DNA of 64,000 nt. Origin: Granulicella arctica. Lineage in GTDB: Bacteria > Acidobacteriota > Terriglobia > Terriglobales > Acidobacteriaceae. Positions 45,928 to 54,932 of this stretch are shown here, piece after piece. The position numbers and the translations under genes are program-made. The notes below the pieces were generated by a model. The model was not told the DNA's origin. It saw only the letters and a list, made by a program, of their open reading frames with translations, and ran no database searches. The stretch lies in contig NZ_JAGTUT010000001.1 of NCBI RefSeq assembly GCF_025685605.1, positions 930,001 through 994,000 of the forward strand, given 5' to 3'. How positions within the stretch are numbered: the stretch's first letter is position 1; every line of letters starts with the position of its first letter.

Positions 45928-46410
45928 CTACGGCATCACCGAAGCCCGCTGTCCAAGGATGTAGTCCATCCGCGCATCCCCTGCCGCAGACACCCTCTGC
46001 AGCGAAGGCCCCTGCAACTCCTCATACGTCGCAACGGCCTTCCCGTCCGCTCCCGCAGTTACCCGCACAATCTCCATCGACTGGAACTCCTTCGGAATCC
46101 GCCCGCCAAACCAGTGCTCATCCTCCCGCTGGTTCCACGTCACCATCGCCAGCACAGCGCCCGCAGGATACGCAGTATGCCCCGCAGTCCGCGCGCTATC
46201 GATAGCCGCATCGTTCCCAAAGAGCGTCGACATCGTCTGATGTGGCGCATCGATGCTCGAAGAGATGACCCGCCACTGCAGCGGCTGAATCGGCGCTCCA
46301 CTCGGAATCACCGCCGTCTCGTTGAACAGCTCTGAACTCGCTGGCTTGTGCGTACATCCCACAGCGCAGCTAAGCAGCAACACTCCAAAACTCGTCACAA
46401 AATTTCTCAT
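45928..46410 (-). CDS. P460-like lipoprotein lacking the heme motif
   Basis: 160 residues from the ATG at 46410, which overlaps the stop of the heme protein gene by four bases (ATGA). A signal peptide with lipobox AVGC gives a lipidated Cys19. The mature part (TMSTLFGNDAAID, YPAGAVLAMVTW, EDEHWFGGRIPKEFQSMEI) matches the cytochrome P460 fold, and the same pattern occurs in the next protein (TMRVITGNDIAIKAI, WPDGAAFAKIAWDK). No CxxCH motif is present, so it probably binds no c-type heme. Function unknown; a partner for its neighbour is a reasonable guess. Confidence 0.7.
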   Translation of the reverse strand: MRNFVTSFGVLLLSCAVGCTHKPASSELFNETAVIPSGAPIQPLQWRVISSSIDAPHQTMSTLFGNDAAIDSARTAGHTAYPAGAVLAMVTWNQREDEHWFGGRIPKEFQSMEIVRVTAGADGKAVATYEELQGPSLQRVSAAGDARMDYILGQRASVMP

Positions 46411-47357
46411 CGTGACACCTGCCCATCCCGCGCCACAGGCTTCGTGTACACGTAGTCGTTGTCCGCGACCGGCTTGTGGCAGCTTACGCACTCGCCCGCA
46501 AATTTCTCATCCTTGCCATACGGCTTCAGGTCCATACCCTTCCATCGTCCCCAGCCCCAGCCAGCAGTTGAGGCATACTTCGCTTTGTCCTTCACCATGA
46601 ACTCAACCTGCTTGAACGACCCGGCATGCACCACGCCGTTCTCATCCGCAACCTTGTCCCACGCTATCTTGGCGAACGCTGCACCATCCGGCCACGGCTG
46701 CACCTTCTTCTCCTCGATCGCCTTGATTGCAATGTCATTCCCTGTGATCACCCGCATCGTGTGGTTGTCCCCGCGATCCGTCGTGCTGATCTCTTTCCAG
46801 TTCTTATAGTCCGGAAAGAACGCCAACCCATTCAGCGCAGGATGCACGCCCATCGTCGGCGTGCTCGCGCTCGTCCACGCGTGAAACTGTGCATCACTCG
46901 CAGCCGTAAGCGCCGCATCCTGCTTCGGTGCAGCACCAAACGGATCGAGATATGTCCGTAGCACTACCAACTCCTCCGGCGTCACCGTCGACTCGGGATG
47001 CACATGCCGATAGCTCGGCAGCGGCATCGCTCCAAGTTGCACCTGGTTCACCGCTTCGAACAGCATCGCCCGCTGCGCCTCGGGCGGCAGCTTCCCGATC
47101 TCCGAGAAATTGAGGTGCATCCGCGCCGTCTTCACGTCGTGCGCCACCAGCCAGTACGCCGGAACCACCTGGTCGAACCACGGCAGCTTTGTCTCATTCG
47201 AGTGGCAGCTATAGCAGTCCTTCCTGAGGATTGCCTTCACCGCAACCGGCGCCTGGATCTCCGCCGTAACCGGAGGGTTCTTCAAGGTCGGACGAACAAA
47301 CTGTAGAACAACAAAGACGACGAAGGCTAACGCCGCCAGCTTCAAAACCCATTTCAT
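46407..47357 (-). CDS. Heme-binding domain plus cytochrome P460-like protein
   Basis: 316 residues. An N-terminal transmembrane/signal segment (ALAFVVFVVLQFV) anchors the protein. The first domain has a c-type heme motif CYSCHSNETKLPW (Cys48, Cys51, His52), as in the Haem_bd family. The second part (about 155-316) follows the P460 plan with its own CVSCH motif (Cys290, Cys293, His294). Two hemes suggest an electron-transfer or redox-sensing role in the periplasm; the partner is unknown. Overlaps the lipoprotein gene by four bases. No clear redox enzyme is adjacent. Confidence 0.8.
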   Translation of the reverse strand: MKWVLKLAALAFVVFVVLQFVRPTLKNPPVTAEIQAPVAVKAILRKDCYSCHSNETKLPWFDQVVPAYWLVAHDVKTARMHLNFSEIGKLPPEAQRAMLFEAVNQVQLGAMPLPSYRHVHPESTVTPEELVVLRTYLDPFGAAPKQDAALTAASDAQFHAWTSASTPTMGVHPALNGLAFFPDYKNWKEISTTDRGDNHTMRVITGNDIAIKAIEEKKVQPWPDGAAFAKIAWDKVADENGVVHAGSFKQVEFMVKDKAKYASTAGWGWGRWKGMDLKPYGKDEKFAGECVSCHKPVADNDYVYTKPVARDGQVSR

Positions 47358-47463
47358 ATGTTCTCCACATGACCCTTATGCTTCTTGGACGTACTCCGAA
47401 GTTTTCAGAATCTCATGGTGACAAACAAACGACACCTTGCCAGCACGTTCTGTTCCTGCTGTC

Positions 47464-47937
47464 CTAACGAGCGATCGTAAACGGCACCGTGATCGTGTCC
47501 GTATGCGGAGGCAGGCAGACTCGATCATTGCACGATTGATACTTCACAAGAATCCGCAGGCCACTCGTGGCGCTTGCCTCCTTCGCAGCCTGCAGATGCA
47601 GCGTAAAGTCGGCACTCCCCTCAAAATATCCCGTAGGTTGCTGAAACAACGGGTCCGGCAACACGCGCGGCTTCGCCTCTTCTACACGGATCAAGTCCGC
47701 CGCATCACCCTCCGTCAGCGCCACCTCAGTTGCCACAGGACCACCCTGCGGCTCCTCCAGCGCATAAAGATGCCACCCGGGATCGAGCACACCCGTGATC
47801 GTCACGTTGAACTTCGCCCCCGGCTTCACCGTCTTTGGAGCAGCCTTCACATGCCACTGCACCGGAGCCTTCGGCGCAGCACTCGCCTGTGCTGCCGCAG
47901 CCACAAGCAACCCTCCCACAACGAACAACGTCCGCAT
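47464..47937 (-). CDS. DsbD N-terminal-like domain protein
   Basis: 157 residues from the ATG at 47937, with a signal peptide (RTLFVVGGLLVAAAAQASA). The rest is a single immunoglobulin-like domain of the DsbD alpha type, ending in the expected region KYQSCNDRVCLPP, whose two Cys would be reduced by or reduce a partner thioredoxin. It lacks the membrane and C-terminal domains of DsbD. The start overlaps the stop of the TPR-thioredoxin gene (TGATG), so translation is coupled. The likely role is periplasmic thiol transfer. Confidence 0.8.
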   Translation of the reverse strand: MRTLFVVGGLLVAAAAQASAAPKAPVQWHVKAAPKTVKPGAKFNVTITGVLDPGWHLYALEEPQGGPVATEVALTEGDAADLIRVEEAKPRVLPDPLFQQPTGYFEGSADFTLHLQAAKEASATSGLRILVKYQSCNDRVCLPPHTDTITVPFTIAR

Positions 47938-49718
47938 CACTCGCCTTCCTTCATCGTGCTGCCGCTCACAGGGATCAACGCCGTCTGCAGAACCTGGTGC
48001 GTCACCGCGTCCTGCACCCACGCCGCAATCATCAGGTGGTCCGGCTGCATCGTCATATCCTTCGTCAGAAACTTTACCTTGCCGAAGCGATCGTTCTTCT
48101 CTTCGTAGCCATCGAGGTACACCGTCAGCGCCTTACTGATAGCTGCAGGATCAAACGACGCATCGAGACTCGCGCTTGCGGCCGGATCAACCGAAAACCC
48201 CGAATCCGCCGGCTTCGCCAGGCTCCGCACAACCATCCGATGGAACCGAATCCCGTTCTCACCGCTATAGCGGATGTCATCCTCGACCAACGCAAAATTC
48301 ACAATCAGGTGAGGCTCAACCGTCGTCACAGCCACGGGCGCTGCCGGGGTCGCGAGCTTCGCCGTCTTGTCACCGGTGGCAGGCGCAGAGGCGACAGGCT
48401 TCGCCGTCAACGAAGCGCGAAGGTCCGCCAGACTGGGCAACGTCACCACTGCATGCGCCTGAACCAGTCCTTCAGAAGCCTCCGTAGCCGAGAGCTTCAA
48501 CTGCACTCCCGTAGCAGTTACTGCGTCCTCATCAATCGCCTTCGCCAGACCGTCATAAAGTTCCTTACTACCTTCGCGATTTCCTCCATAGAGCGCCTGC
48601 GGCTTACCGTCGATCACATAGCTCGGCGTGTGGGTCACGTCGTAGAGGTTCGCCCGCGCCACCGAGTCAGGATTGGTAAGCGGGTCAGGATCGGGTATGT
48701 GCTGATCGAACGCCAGTGCCACGATTTCACTGCGGGGATACGCCTTGAGAAGCCCCTCGACCGCCAGATCGCCCCCAACGCAGGGCTCACAGGCTGAACC
48801 GGTAAACAACTCCAGCAGGACGGTATGTCCGTTCGCAACGGCCTTCGGCTTGGCTGGCGTAAAGGTCGCCGGGAAAAGCTGTGCATACCGCTCATCCATC
48901 GCCGCCATAAAGTCCGCATCGCTGCCGTGGCTCTTGCGATAAAGCTCCATCATCGTTTCATGGTCTGCTGGCTTCAGCGCTCCAAGCAACTGCGCTCGCT
49001 CAAAGGAGTTCAGTGCAAGCGCATCATCATGCTGAAGCACCGCCAGTCGCCCTCGCTGCGAATTCACATCGTCCACCAGCGGATCGAGCCCATAGGCCTC
49101 CGTGATGAGTGGGGCCGCCTCGTTCTGCTTGCCCTCCCGCAGATAAACATCGGCCAGTACGGCAAGCGCATCTGCGCGGGCGTTGGCGAACTGCGTATGC
49201 AACTCTGCTGGCTTCGGCGCGGGAATCTTGTACTTGACGTAATCCGCAACCATTTCTTTGTCAAAGACTGGTTCGGACAGGCTCTGCACAGCCTCTCTTG
49301 CAAGCTTCTCCGCGAGCGGCAGCGCAACTCCAGCTTTGCCGCCCTCGGCTAGTTGAAAAGCGATATATGCTTCCTGTCTCTCGAGCGCGTTGCCTGTTCC
49401 GCCCTTTTTTACCTGCAGCTTCGCCTGAGCTTCGATCTCCGCCGTGCGCTCCGGAAAGTTTTCGATCAGCACCGTCAGGATCATGCCCTCGACACGGCCT
49501 TCACTCTCGCTCTTTGGGTAGTCCTTCACAAACGCGCGCATCGCCGCGAGCCGCGCCTCCGGATCGACAGTCGCACGCGCTGCCTTGAAGGCACGCTGGT
49601 CCGCAGGAAGCTGCTTCTTCGGAGCCGGATCGGGGGATTGCGCCTGGGAGATGACGGCAGGAACGACTAGGAAAACGAGTAACCAGGACGGCCTGCGAGA
49701 GCGACTGTAACCAAGCAT
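47937..49718 (-). CDS. Exported TPR protein with thioredoxin-like CxxC domain
   Basis: 593 residues. Signal peptide (SWLLVFLVVPAVISQA), then a helical region with TPR-like repeats (about 40-270: DQRAFKAARATVDPEARLAA, YVKYKIPAPKPAEL, QNEAAPLITEAYGLDPLVDD), then a thioredoxin-like part with LLELFTGSACEPCVGGD near residue 309 and a cis-Pro region THTPSYVIDGK. The C-terminal ~200 residues are Ala/Pro/Thr-rich then a beta domain. The CEPC redox pair suggests a periplasmic oxidoreductase. The next gene is its DsbD-alpha-like partner. No better family assignment. Confidence 0.75.
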   Translation of the reverse strand: MLGYSRSRRPSWLLVFLVVPAVISQAQSPDPAPKKQLPADQRAFKAARATVDPEARLAAMRAFVKDYPKSESEGRVEGMILTVLIENFPERTAEIEAQAKLQVKKGGTGNALERQEAYIAFQLAEGGKAGVALPLAEKLAREAVQSLSEPVFDKEMVADYVKYKIPAPKPAELHTQFANARADALAVLADVYLREGKQNEAAPLITEAYGLDPLVDDVNSQRGRLAVLQHDDALALNSFERAQLLGALKPADHETMMELYRKSHGSDADFMAAMDERYAQLFPATFTPAKPKAVANGHTVLLELFTGSACEPCVGGDLAVEGLLKAYPRSEIVALAFDQHIPDPDPLTNPDSVARANLYDVTHTPSYVIDGKPQALYGGNREGSKELYDGLAKAIDEDAVTATGVQLKLSATEASEGLVQAHAVVTLPSLADLRASLTAKPVASAPATGDKTAKLATPAAPVAVTTVEPHLIVNFALVEDDIRYSGENGIRFHRMVVRSLAKPADSGFSVDPAASASLDASFDPAAISKALTVYLDGYEEKNDRFGKVKFLTKDMTMQPDHLMIAAWVQDAVTHQVLQTALIPVSGSTMKEGE

Positions 49719-49783
49719 CGTGATGCGTACCCGTCAGTGGGATTGGGTGGACCGGTGTCGTAAGTATAGTCGCCGGTCGTGCC

Positions 49784-50356
49784 TCAATTGCCTCCGCTGA
49801 TGATTGGAGCGTCTGCGCCATGTCGCTGCGGCACCAGCACCAACTTATTCGTGTCGAAGCCCTGCGCCGTAGCCTTTGCCTCAACCGCCGCAAGCACCTC
49901 CGGAGCCATTGCTGCCGTTCGCGACAGCACCCACAGCGTCTTGTGGTTCGGACTGCCAATCAACGTCCATTGCCCTGCCGGGTCCTCGGCAAGCACCCAG
50001 TACTTCGACGAAAACGGCCAGATGTAGCTCAGCTTAAGCTTTCCGTCGCCGGTCTTGTCCAGCGTAATCGTCGCGTTCCATGCGTCCGAACTGCCCGCCT
50101 TGATCTGGCACGAAGTTACCATGGAGAAGCGGTTCGGCTTGTCACCCGGAGCATACAGCACCATCGCATCACTCGTGCACTTCTTCTCCGGGTTACGCGG
50201 AATGCGCGCTATCTCGTACCAGGCTCCCATCGCCCGCGTGGTGTCCAGCTTAGGCAGGGCCGTAACCGTCTCGGCAGCCGCCGCACAAGCGAAAGGAAGC
50301 AGCAACCCCACCGCCATCACACCGGCACCCGCCACTCGCAACACCAACTTCACCAT
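49784..50356 (-). CDS. Lipocalin family protein, exported
   Basis: 190 residues from the ATG at 50356 (GAGGAGG five bases upstream). Signal peptide (RVAGAGVMAVGLLLPFACAAAA); the Cys near its end is not a good lipobox. The lipocalin GxW motif is GAWYEIARIPR, followed by the expected second strand pairs (KLKLSYIWPFSSKYWVLAED, WTLIGSPNHKTLWVLSR), as in bacterial Blc. Probably binds a lipid or lipophilic molecule in the periplasm. Its upstream region faces the cysteine dioxygenase operon. Confidence 0.9.
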   Translation of the reverse strand: MVKLVLRVAGAGVMAVGLLLPFACAAAAETVTALPKLDTTRAMGAWYEIARIPRNPEKKCTSDAMVLYAPGDKPNRFSMVTSCQIKAGSSDAWNATITLDKTGDGKLKLSYIWPFSSKYWVLAEDPAGQWTLIGSPNHKTLWVLSRTAAMAPEVLAAVEAKATAQGFDTNKLVLVPQRHGADAPIISGGN

Positions 50357-50466
50357 CCCGCCTCCTCTGTCTTTCTCCATTCGATGCATGACAAGCTTGA
50401 CAGGAACATAGCCCAGCGACCCCCAAAATAGGAATATCGCCGTCCCGGAGCGTCACTGTTCGCCAT

Positions 50467-50540
50467 ACCGGTGCGTACCTGTACCGTACCTGGTACACAC
50501 CTAACTCTTCTGTTTTGAAGACTTTCGTACTTAAGGTACG
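50467..50540. promoter_or_regulatory. GTAC-rich inverted repeats, possible operator
   Basis: Contains GTACC-T-GGTAC (50486-50496), two more GTACC sites just upstream, and CGTAC-TTAAG-GTACG (50526-50540). Such clustered half-sites suggest binding of a dimeric regulator controlling the lipocalin gene, the dioxygenase operon, or both. No known box is matched. Confidence 0.4.
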
Positions 50541-50684
50541 GGGGGGTGGATACCAACCGAAAACCTCCGAAAGGCATACGCTCTCACCACCGAAGCACCC
50601 ACGGTTGGAATCGGAGACATTATTTCTTCTCGCCTGCTATAGGCTCGAAGCCGCGTTTGCTCCTGGACTCAACAGACCGAGGCG

Positions 50685-50690
50685 TAAAAT
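50685..50690 (+). promoter_or_regulatory. -10-like element of the cysteine dioxygenase gene
   Basis: TAAAAT eight bases before the ATG, with CTGGAC about 16 bases upstream. A transcript from it would have almost no leader, in keeping with the lack of a Shine-Dalgarno. Confidence 0.4.
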
Positions 50691-50698
50691 TGCGTTTA

Positions 50699-51325
50699 AT
50701 GGCTAATGCAACCCAGACGCATCCGCTTCAAACCGGAATCGGCAATTTCATTGCCGGCCTCAAAGAGTTGGAACGCGACCTCATCACAAAGGACAAGATT
50801 GCCGCATACATGGCCGCAATGCCTGTCCGTGCCGAGGCCTTGCAGGATTATGTCTGGTGGCGCGACAGCTTCTACACCCGCAATCTCATCTATCGCGACG
50901 ACCTCTTCGAGGTTATGACCATCTGCTGGTCGCCCGGACAGAAGACCGCAATTCATACGCATAATGGCCAACTCGGCTGGATGACCGTTGCTCAGGGCGA
51001 AGTAACAACCCACGAATTCAGCCACGCAAGCTGCAATGCGCCGGAGAACCAGAACGTCGTCAACATCGACTGTCTAGGCGGCGCAACCGAGCTCCAGATC
51101 GATCGCCTCGGCTCGATTGTCTGTGCTGAAGGCACCGGAATGGTCACCGTGGACAAGCTGCAGACCATTCACCAGATCGAGAATACCGGCAACACAGGCT
51201 GCATCAGCCTCCACGTCTACTCCAAACCCTTCGACTCCTGCATCGCCTTTGACCTCGATCAACAGCGCTGCTATCGCCGCCAACTCAGCTACTTCAGCAA
51301 GGATGGAACGCCGATCCAAGCCTGA
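50699..51325 (+). CDS. Cysteine dioxygenase, type I
   Basis: 208 residues of the cupin fold. Oxidises cysteine to cysteine sulfinate with a non-heme iron. Iron ligands: His86 and His88 (HTHNGQLGWM) and a third His near 158 (TIHQIE). The position of the mammalian Cys of the Cys-Tyr cross-link is Gly here, as in many bacteria. Frames upstream add an N-terminus with no match, so ATG 50699 is the start, without a Shine-Dalgarno. It leads a series with a peptide-ligase cluster, a pairing I cannot explain from known pathways. Confidence 0.88.
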   Translation: MANATQTHPLQTGIGNFIAGLKELERDLITKDKIAAYMAAMPVRAEALQDYVWWRDSFYTRNLIYRDDLFEVMTICWSPGQKTAIHTHNGQLGWMTVAQGEVTTHEFSHASCNAPENQNVVNIDCLGGATELQIDRLGSIVCAEGTGMVTVDKLQTIHQIENTGNTGCISLHVYSKPFDSCIAFDLDQQRCYRRQLSYFSKDGTPIQA

Positions 51326-51363
51326 TTACCGACCTTGCTCCTGAAGAAGTTGACCGATTGCGT

Positions 51364-51392
51364 TTGGAACCGCCGGACTGTCCCGCTATACT
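51364..51392 (+). promoter_or_regulatory. Promoter candidate before the ATP-grasp gene
   Basis: TTGGAA and TATACT separated by 17 bases, the best -35/-10 pair I found in the window. Transcription would start about six bases before the ATG at 51405, so the mRNA would be nearly leaderless. Confidence 0.6.
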
Positions 51393-51404
51393 CAAAACTT
51401 CTCC

Positions 51405-52871
51405 ATGCAAACAGCCCAGGCAAAACAGCTCGATCTCGCATCCCTGAAGAACTATCTGCTGGACCACGCCTACGACGAGATGTTCTCCGGACCGGGCGAA
51501 CTTCACGAGCATTATGGCCCGCTGCTCGAACACTTCACGTCGCTTCCCGGCGACGAACTACAGCGGCGCAAACAGGCAGCCGATCTAAGCTTCCTCAATC
51601 AGGGCATTACCTTCACGGTCTATGGCCGCAACGAAGGCACTGAGCAGATCTTTCCCTACGACATGCTCCCGCGCATCATCACGGCTGCCGAATGGGAAAA
51701 GGTCGAGCGTGGCCTCACACAGCGCATAACCGCCCTCAATCTCTTCCTCAAGGACATCTACAACGAGGGTCGAATCCTTGCTGATGGCATCGTGCCGCGC
51801 GAGATCGTCTATAGCTGCAAGCAGTTCCGGCGTCAGATGCTCGGCCTGCAGGTTCCGCGCAACGTCTACATCGCCGTCTGCGGAACCGACCTCATCCGCC
51901 TTGAGAATGGCGAGTTTGTCGTCCTGGAAGACAATCTGCGGGTACCGAGCGGTGTCAGCTACATGCTGACCAATCGCCGCGTTATGAAGCGGATCTTCCC
52001 GCAACTCTTCCGCAGCTACAAGGTTCGCCCGATCGAGCAGTATACCCAGCTTCTCCTCGGGACGCTGCGCTCGCTCGCTCCCGAAGGCCGCCCAGAACCA
52101 AACATTGTCCTGCTCTCGCCAGGCGTCTTCAACTCCGCTTATTACGAGCACGCCTATCTCGCACGTCAGATGGGCATCGAACTGGTCGAGGGCCGCGACC
52201 TCGTCACCCACGACAACATCGTCTACATGCGCACGACCAGCGGTCTGCGTCGCGTCGACGTCATCTATCGCCGCGTCGACGACGACTTCATCGACCCGCT
52301 CTCGTTCCGAGGCGACTCCATTCTCGGTGCAGCAGGGTTATTCAACGCCTATCGCGCCGGAAATGTCACCCTCGCAAACGCCTTCGGAACCGGCGTCGCG
52401 GACGACAAAGCGCTCTACGCCTACGTTCCCGACATCATCCGCTACTACCTCACCGAGGAGCCAATCCTCCAGAACGTTGAGACCTTCCTGCTCACACGGC
52501 CAAAGGAACGTGCACACGTTCTCGCCAATCTCGACAAACTGGTCGTCAAAGCCGTCGGCGAAAGCGGCGGCTACGGCATGCTCATCGGTCCGCAATCGAC
52601 CAAGGCGGAGCGCGCAGAGTTTGCCCTCAAGATTGAGGCCGATCCGCGAAACTACATCGCCCAACCAACCATCTCCTTCTCCCGAGCACCATGCCTCATC
52701 GGCGACGAACTCCAACCACGCCACGTCGACCTTCGCCCCTACGTCCTCTACGGCGATAAGGTCACCATCGTGCCCGGCGGATTGACGCGTGTAGCCCTCA
52801 AGCAAGGCTCCCTCGTCGTCAACTCATCTCAAGGCGGCGGCAGCAAAGACACCTGGGTTCTCAGCGAGTAG
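51405..52871 (+). CDS. Circularly permuted type 2 ATP-grasp protein
   Basis: 488 residues, typical for this family (DUF404/DUF407 combined). Key parts: an N-terminal domain with [61 protein letters not shown], then [35 protein letters not shown] and [19 protein letters not shown], the nucleotide-binding region. Family members occur with alpha-E and transglutaminase-like genes and are predicted peptide or amide-bond ligases; the substrate is unknown. The next gene starts 13 bases downstream. Cytoplasmic, no signal peptide. Confidence 0.93.
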   Translation: MQTAQAKQLDLASLKNYLLDHAYDEMFSGPGELHEHYGPLLEHFTSLPGDELQRRKQAADLSFLNQGITFTVYGRNEGTEQIFPYDMLPRIITAAEWEKVERGLTQRITALNLFLKDIYNEGRILADGIVPREIVYSCKQFRRQMLGLQVPRNVYIAVCGTDLIRLENGEFVVLEDNLRVPSGVSYMLTNRRVMKRIFPQLFRSYKVRPIEQYTQLLLGTLRSLAPEGRPEPNIVLLSPGVFNSAYYEHAYLARQMGIELVEGRDLVTHDNIVYMRTTSGLRRVDVIYRRVDDDFIDPLSFRGDSILGAAGLFNAYRAGNVTLANAFGTGVADDKALYAYVPDIIRYYLTEEPILQNVETFLLTRPKERAHVLANLDKLVVKAVGESGGYGMLIGPQSTKAERAEFALKIEADPRNYIAQPTISFSRAPCLIGDELQPRHVDLRPYVLYGDKVTIVPGGLTRVALKQGSLVVNSSQGGGSKDTWVLSE

Positions 52872-52884
52872 AAAGAAGATACCG

Positions 52885-53859
52885 ATGCTAAGCCGTGTTG
52901 CCGATAGTCTTTACTGGATGAGCCGCTCCTTAGAGCGTGCGGAGCATGCGACGCGTCTGCTTGAGGTCAATCTGAACCTCATGCTCGATGAGAGCGCCAC
53001 GAACGCCGAACGGCGTTGGCAGCGCGTCCTCACAGCCCTGGGGAAACCCAAGGATGTCGAATGGGCCGGTGATCCGTACGCGCTTACCCGTACGCTCACC
53101 TTTGACACGGAGATCAAGAGCTCCATCATCTCCTGCATCATCAGTGCGCGCGAGAACGCACGTCACGTCCGTGAGCAGATTTCAACTGAGCAGTGGCATC
53201 GCCTCAATCGACTCTTCCTTCGCGTTACACGCCCCGAGGTACGGATTGAAGCATTCACGGCTGGCAATGAATTGCAGGCTGAATTCCTCCAGCAGGTCAT
53301 GGAAGCCGTCCACCAGTTTCAGGGCGTCACCGACTCCACCATGAGCCATGGCGAAGGCTGGCAGTTCATCCAGATAGGCCGCTACATTGAACGTGCTTCG
53401 GCGACTGCCTTGCTTCTTGAGGCCTATCACGAAGATCTTTGGAGCCAGCCGGACAAAGTGCCTGAAGCCAACGAATACCTCGGCTGGATGGGCCTTCTCC
53501 GCTCCGCAACAGCATTTGAAGCCTACTGTAAGGTCTATACTGCTGACCTTACCCCTGAGCAGATTCTCGAGTTCCTGCTGCTTGATCCGGAGTTTCCGCA
53601 TTCCCTTCGCTTCTCGATCGACAGCCTTCAGCAAGCGCTCGAAGCGATCCACGGCGAAGCGGACAAGAGTCGCGCGGAACCGCTGCGTCGCTTAGGCGGT
53701 CGTCTACAAGCCTCTCTCAGCTACTCAAGCGTCGACGAAATCCTCAACGGCGACGTTGTGGCCTACCTGCGCAACATCCAGTCGCAATGCAGCGAGATCC
53801 ACAATATGATCTACGAACTCTACGTTGACTACTCCATCCAAGCAGCGTTGGCGGGCTAG
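52885..53859 (+). CDS. Alpha-E domain protein (DUF403)
   Basis: 324 residues, almost entirely helical. Hallmarks: LSRVADSLYWMSRSLERAEHATR at the start (shown here in part), EQWHRLNRLFLRV, the FIQIGRYIERASATALLLE repeat of the opening motif, and LLDPEFPHSLRFSIDSLQQAL. Alpha-E proteins always accompany the ATP-grasp type above and are thought to serve as a partner or substrate-holding helical bundle. The function is not established. A purine-rich AAAGAAG precedes the ATG. The next gene starts three bases after this stop. Confidence 0.93.
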   Translation: MLSRVADSLYWMSRSLERAEHATRLLEVNLNLMLDESATNAERRWQRVLTALGKPKDVEWAGDPYALTRTLTFDTEIKSSIISCIISARENARHVREQISTEQWHRLNRLFLRVTRPEVRIEAFTAGNELQAEFLQQVMEAVHQFQGVTDSTMSHGEGWQFIQIGRYIERASATALLLEAYHEDLWSQPDKVPEANEYLGWMGLLRSATAFEAYCKVYTADLTPEQILEFLLLDPEFPHSLRFSIDSLQQALEAIHGEADKSRAEPLRRLGGRLQASLSYSSVDEILNGDVVAYLRNIQSQCSEIHNMIYELYVDYSIQAALAG

Positions 53860-53862
53860 ATA

Positions 53863-54888
53863 ATGGAACGTGTCCTGACACCGCCACTAGAGCCGATCAC
53901 CGCTCCAGTGCGTTCGACCATCGTCGACATTGTCAAAGGTCTCGCGATCACGCTGGTCGTGTTCGGCCACACAGCCCAGGGTATGTACCACCGCAGGTGG
54001 TGGACAGGGCGCTCCATGCATCTCTTTGATCTTTTTATCTACAGCTTCCATATGCCCATATTTTTCTTCGTGGCTGGCCTTTTTCTTACGGGTAGTCTTC
54101 AACGTCGTGGACCGGCAAACTTCATTCTCGATAGATCCAAGACCATCCTGTACCCCTACGTTCTCTGGGTGGTTGTGAGCGCTTCGATCGAGCCTCTCAT
54201 CTCGCACTTCAAAATCGGATATCACCCCTTTGAGTGGAAGGCTTTCCTCGTCAATCTCGTCGATGGAGAGTTGAGCTGGTTCCTACCCGTTCTCTTCTGT
54301 TGCCAGCTCCTCGCACTTTGCACATTCAGGACCCCAAAATGGATCCGGCTTGGCATCGCATTAGCAGCAGCGCTTGTCGTCAGAAAATATGGCCTATCCG
54401 TCTTCTACAAGACGGTTCATGAGTTCTGCTACCTTGCTGCGGGCATGGCCATTGGTCGCATGATCTTGAAATTAGAACTTCTTCCTGCCTGGGCGGCTGC
54501 CGCAGGTGCTCTCCTGATCTTTGCCGTGCAGATGGATGTCATCCTCCATAGCGGAAGTGGCACTTATTTGGGCGGTCTGCATCACCGGCTTGCAGTCATA
54601 CTTGGATTTACCGGCACCGCAGGCCTGCTGCTGCTCGCAAGATCTCTCGACGGGACTCGCTTTGCCGACATGTGGATCTGGCTCGGCAAAGCATCGCTCG
54701 GCATCTTTCTCTTGAGTTCCTTCGCCCAGGGCGCGACCCGTGAGTTGATTCTGCGGATCGCGCATACGCACGAGCTTTGGCTCCAGCTATGCTTACCAAG
54801 CATCGTCGCCCTGATACTGTCGGCGATCGTATGGCATCAGCAGGAACGCTGGCGAATCGGTTGGCTCTTTCATTGGCCATCTATCTAA
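53863..54888 (+). CDS. Membrane acyltransferase, OafA/YrhL-like group
   Basis: 341 residues with about ten hydrophobic helices (IVKGLAITLVVFGH, FHMPIFFFVAGLFLTG, YVLWVVVSASIEPL, LGFTGTAGLLLLARSL, LPSIVALILSAIVW). The opening VFGHTAQ with its His and the YSFHMPIFFFVAG segment are the acyltransferase-3 signature. The donor is usually acetyl-CoA or a lipid-linked acyl group and the acceptor a glycan or small molecule. It lies inside the ATP-grasp/alpha-E/transglutaminase series, where it is not a usual member, and its codon use is more AT-rich than its neighbours, suggesting later insertion. Confidence 0.85.
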   Translation: MERVLTPPLEPITAPVRSTIVDIVKGLAITLVVFGHTAQGMYHRRWWTGRSMHLFDLFIYSFHMPIFFFVAGLFLTGSLQRRGPANFILDRSKTILYPYVLWVVVSASIEPLISHFKIGYHPFEWKAFLVNLVDGELSWFLPVLFCCQLLALCTFRTPKWIRLGIALAAALVVRKYGLSVFYKTVHEFCYLAAGMAIGRMILKLELLPAWAAAAGALLIFAVQMDVILHSGSGTYLGGLHHRLAVILGFTGTAGLLLLARSLDGTRFADMWIWLGKASLGIFLLSSFAQGATRELILRIAHTHELWLQLCLPSIVALILSAIVWHQQERWRIGWLFHWPSI

Positions 54889-54932
54889 CAGACCGAACCT
54901 AGGCTGCAACGCAGAGTGGGAGAATAAAGACG

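Larger units (their letters stand above)
50357..50698. other. Divergent region upstream of the cysteine dioxygenase operon
   Basis: 342 bases with no reading frame that looks real. It holds a cluster of GTACC/GGTAC sites (50467-50500) and an inverted CGTAC-TTAAG-GTACG (50526-50540) followed by a run of seven G, which look like operators. The promoter for the operon is probably at 50685. Confidence 0.5.
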
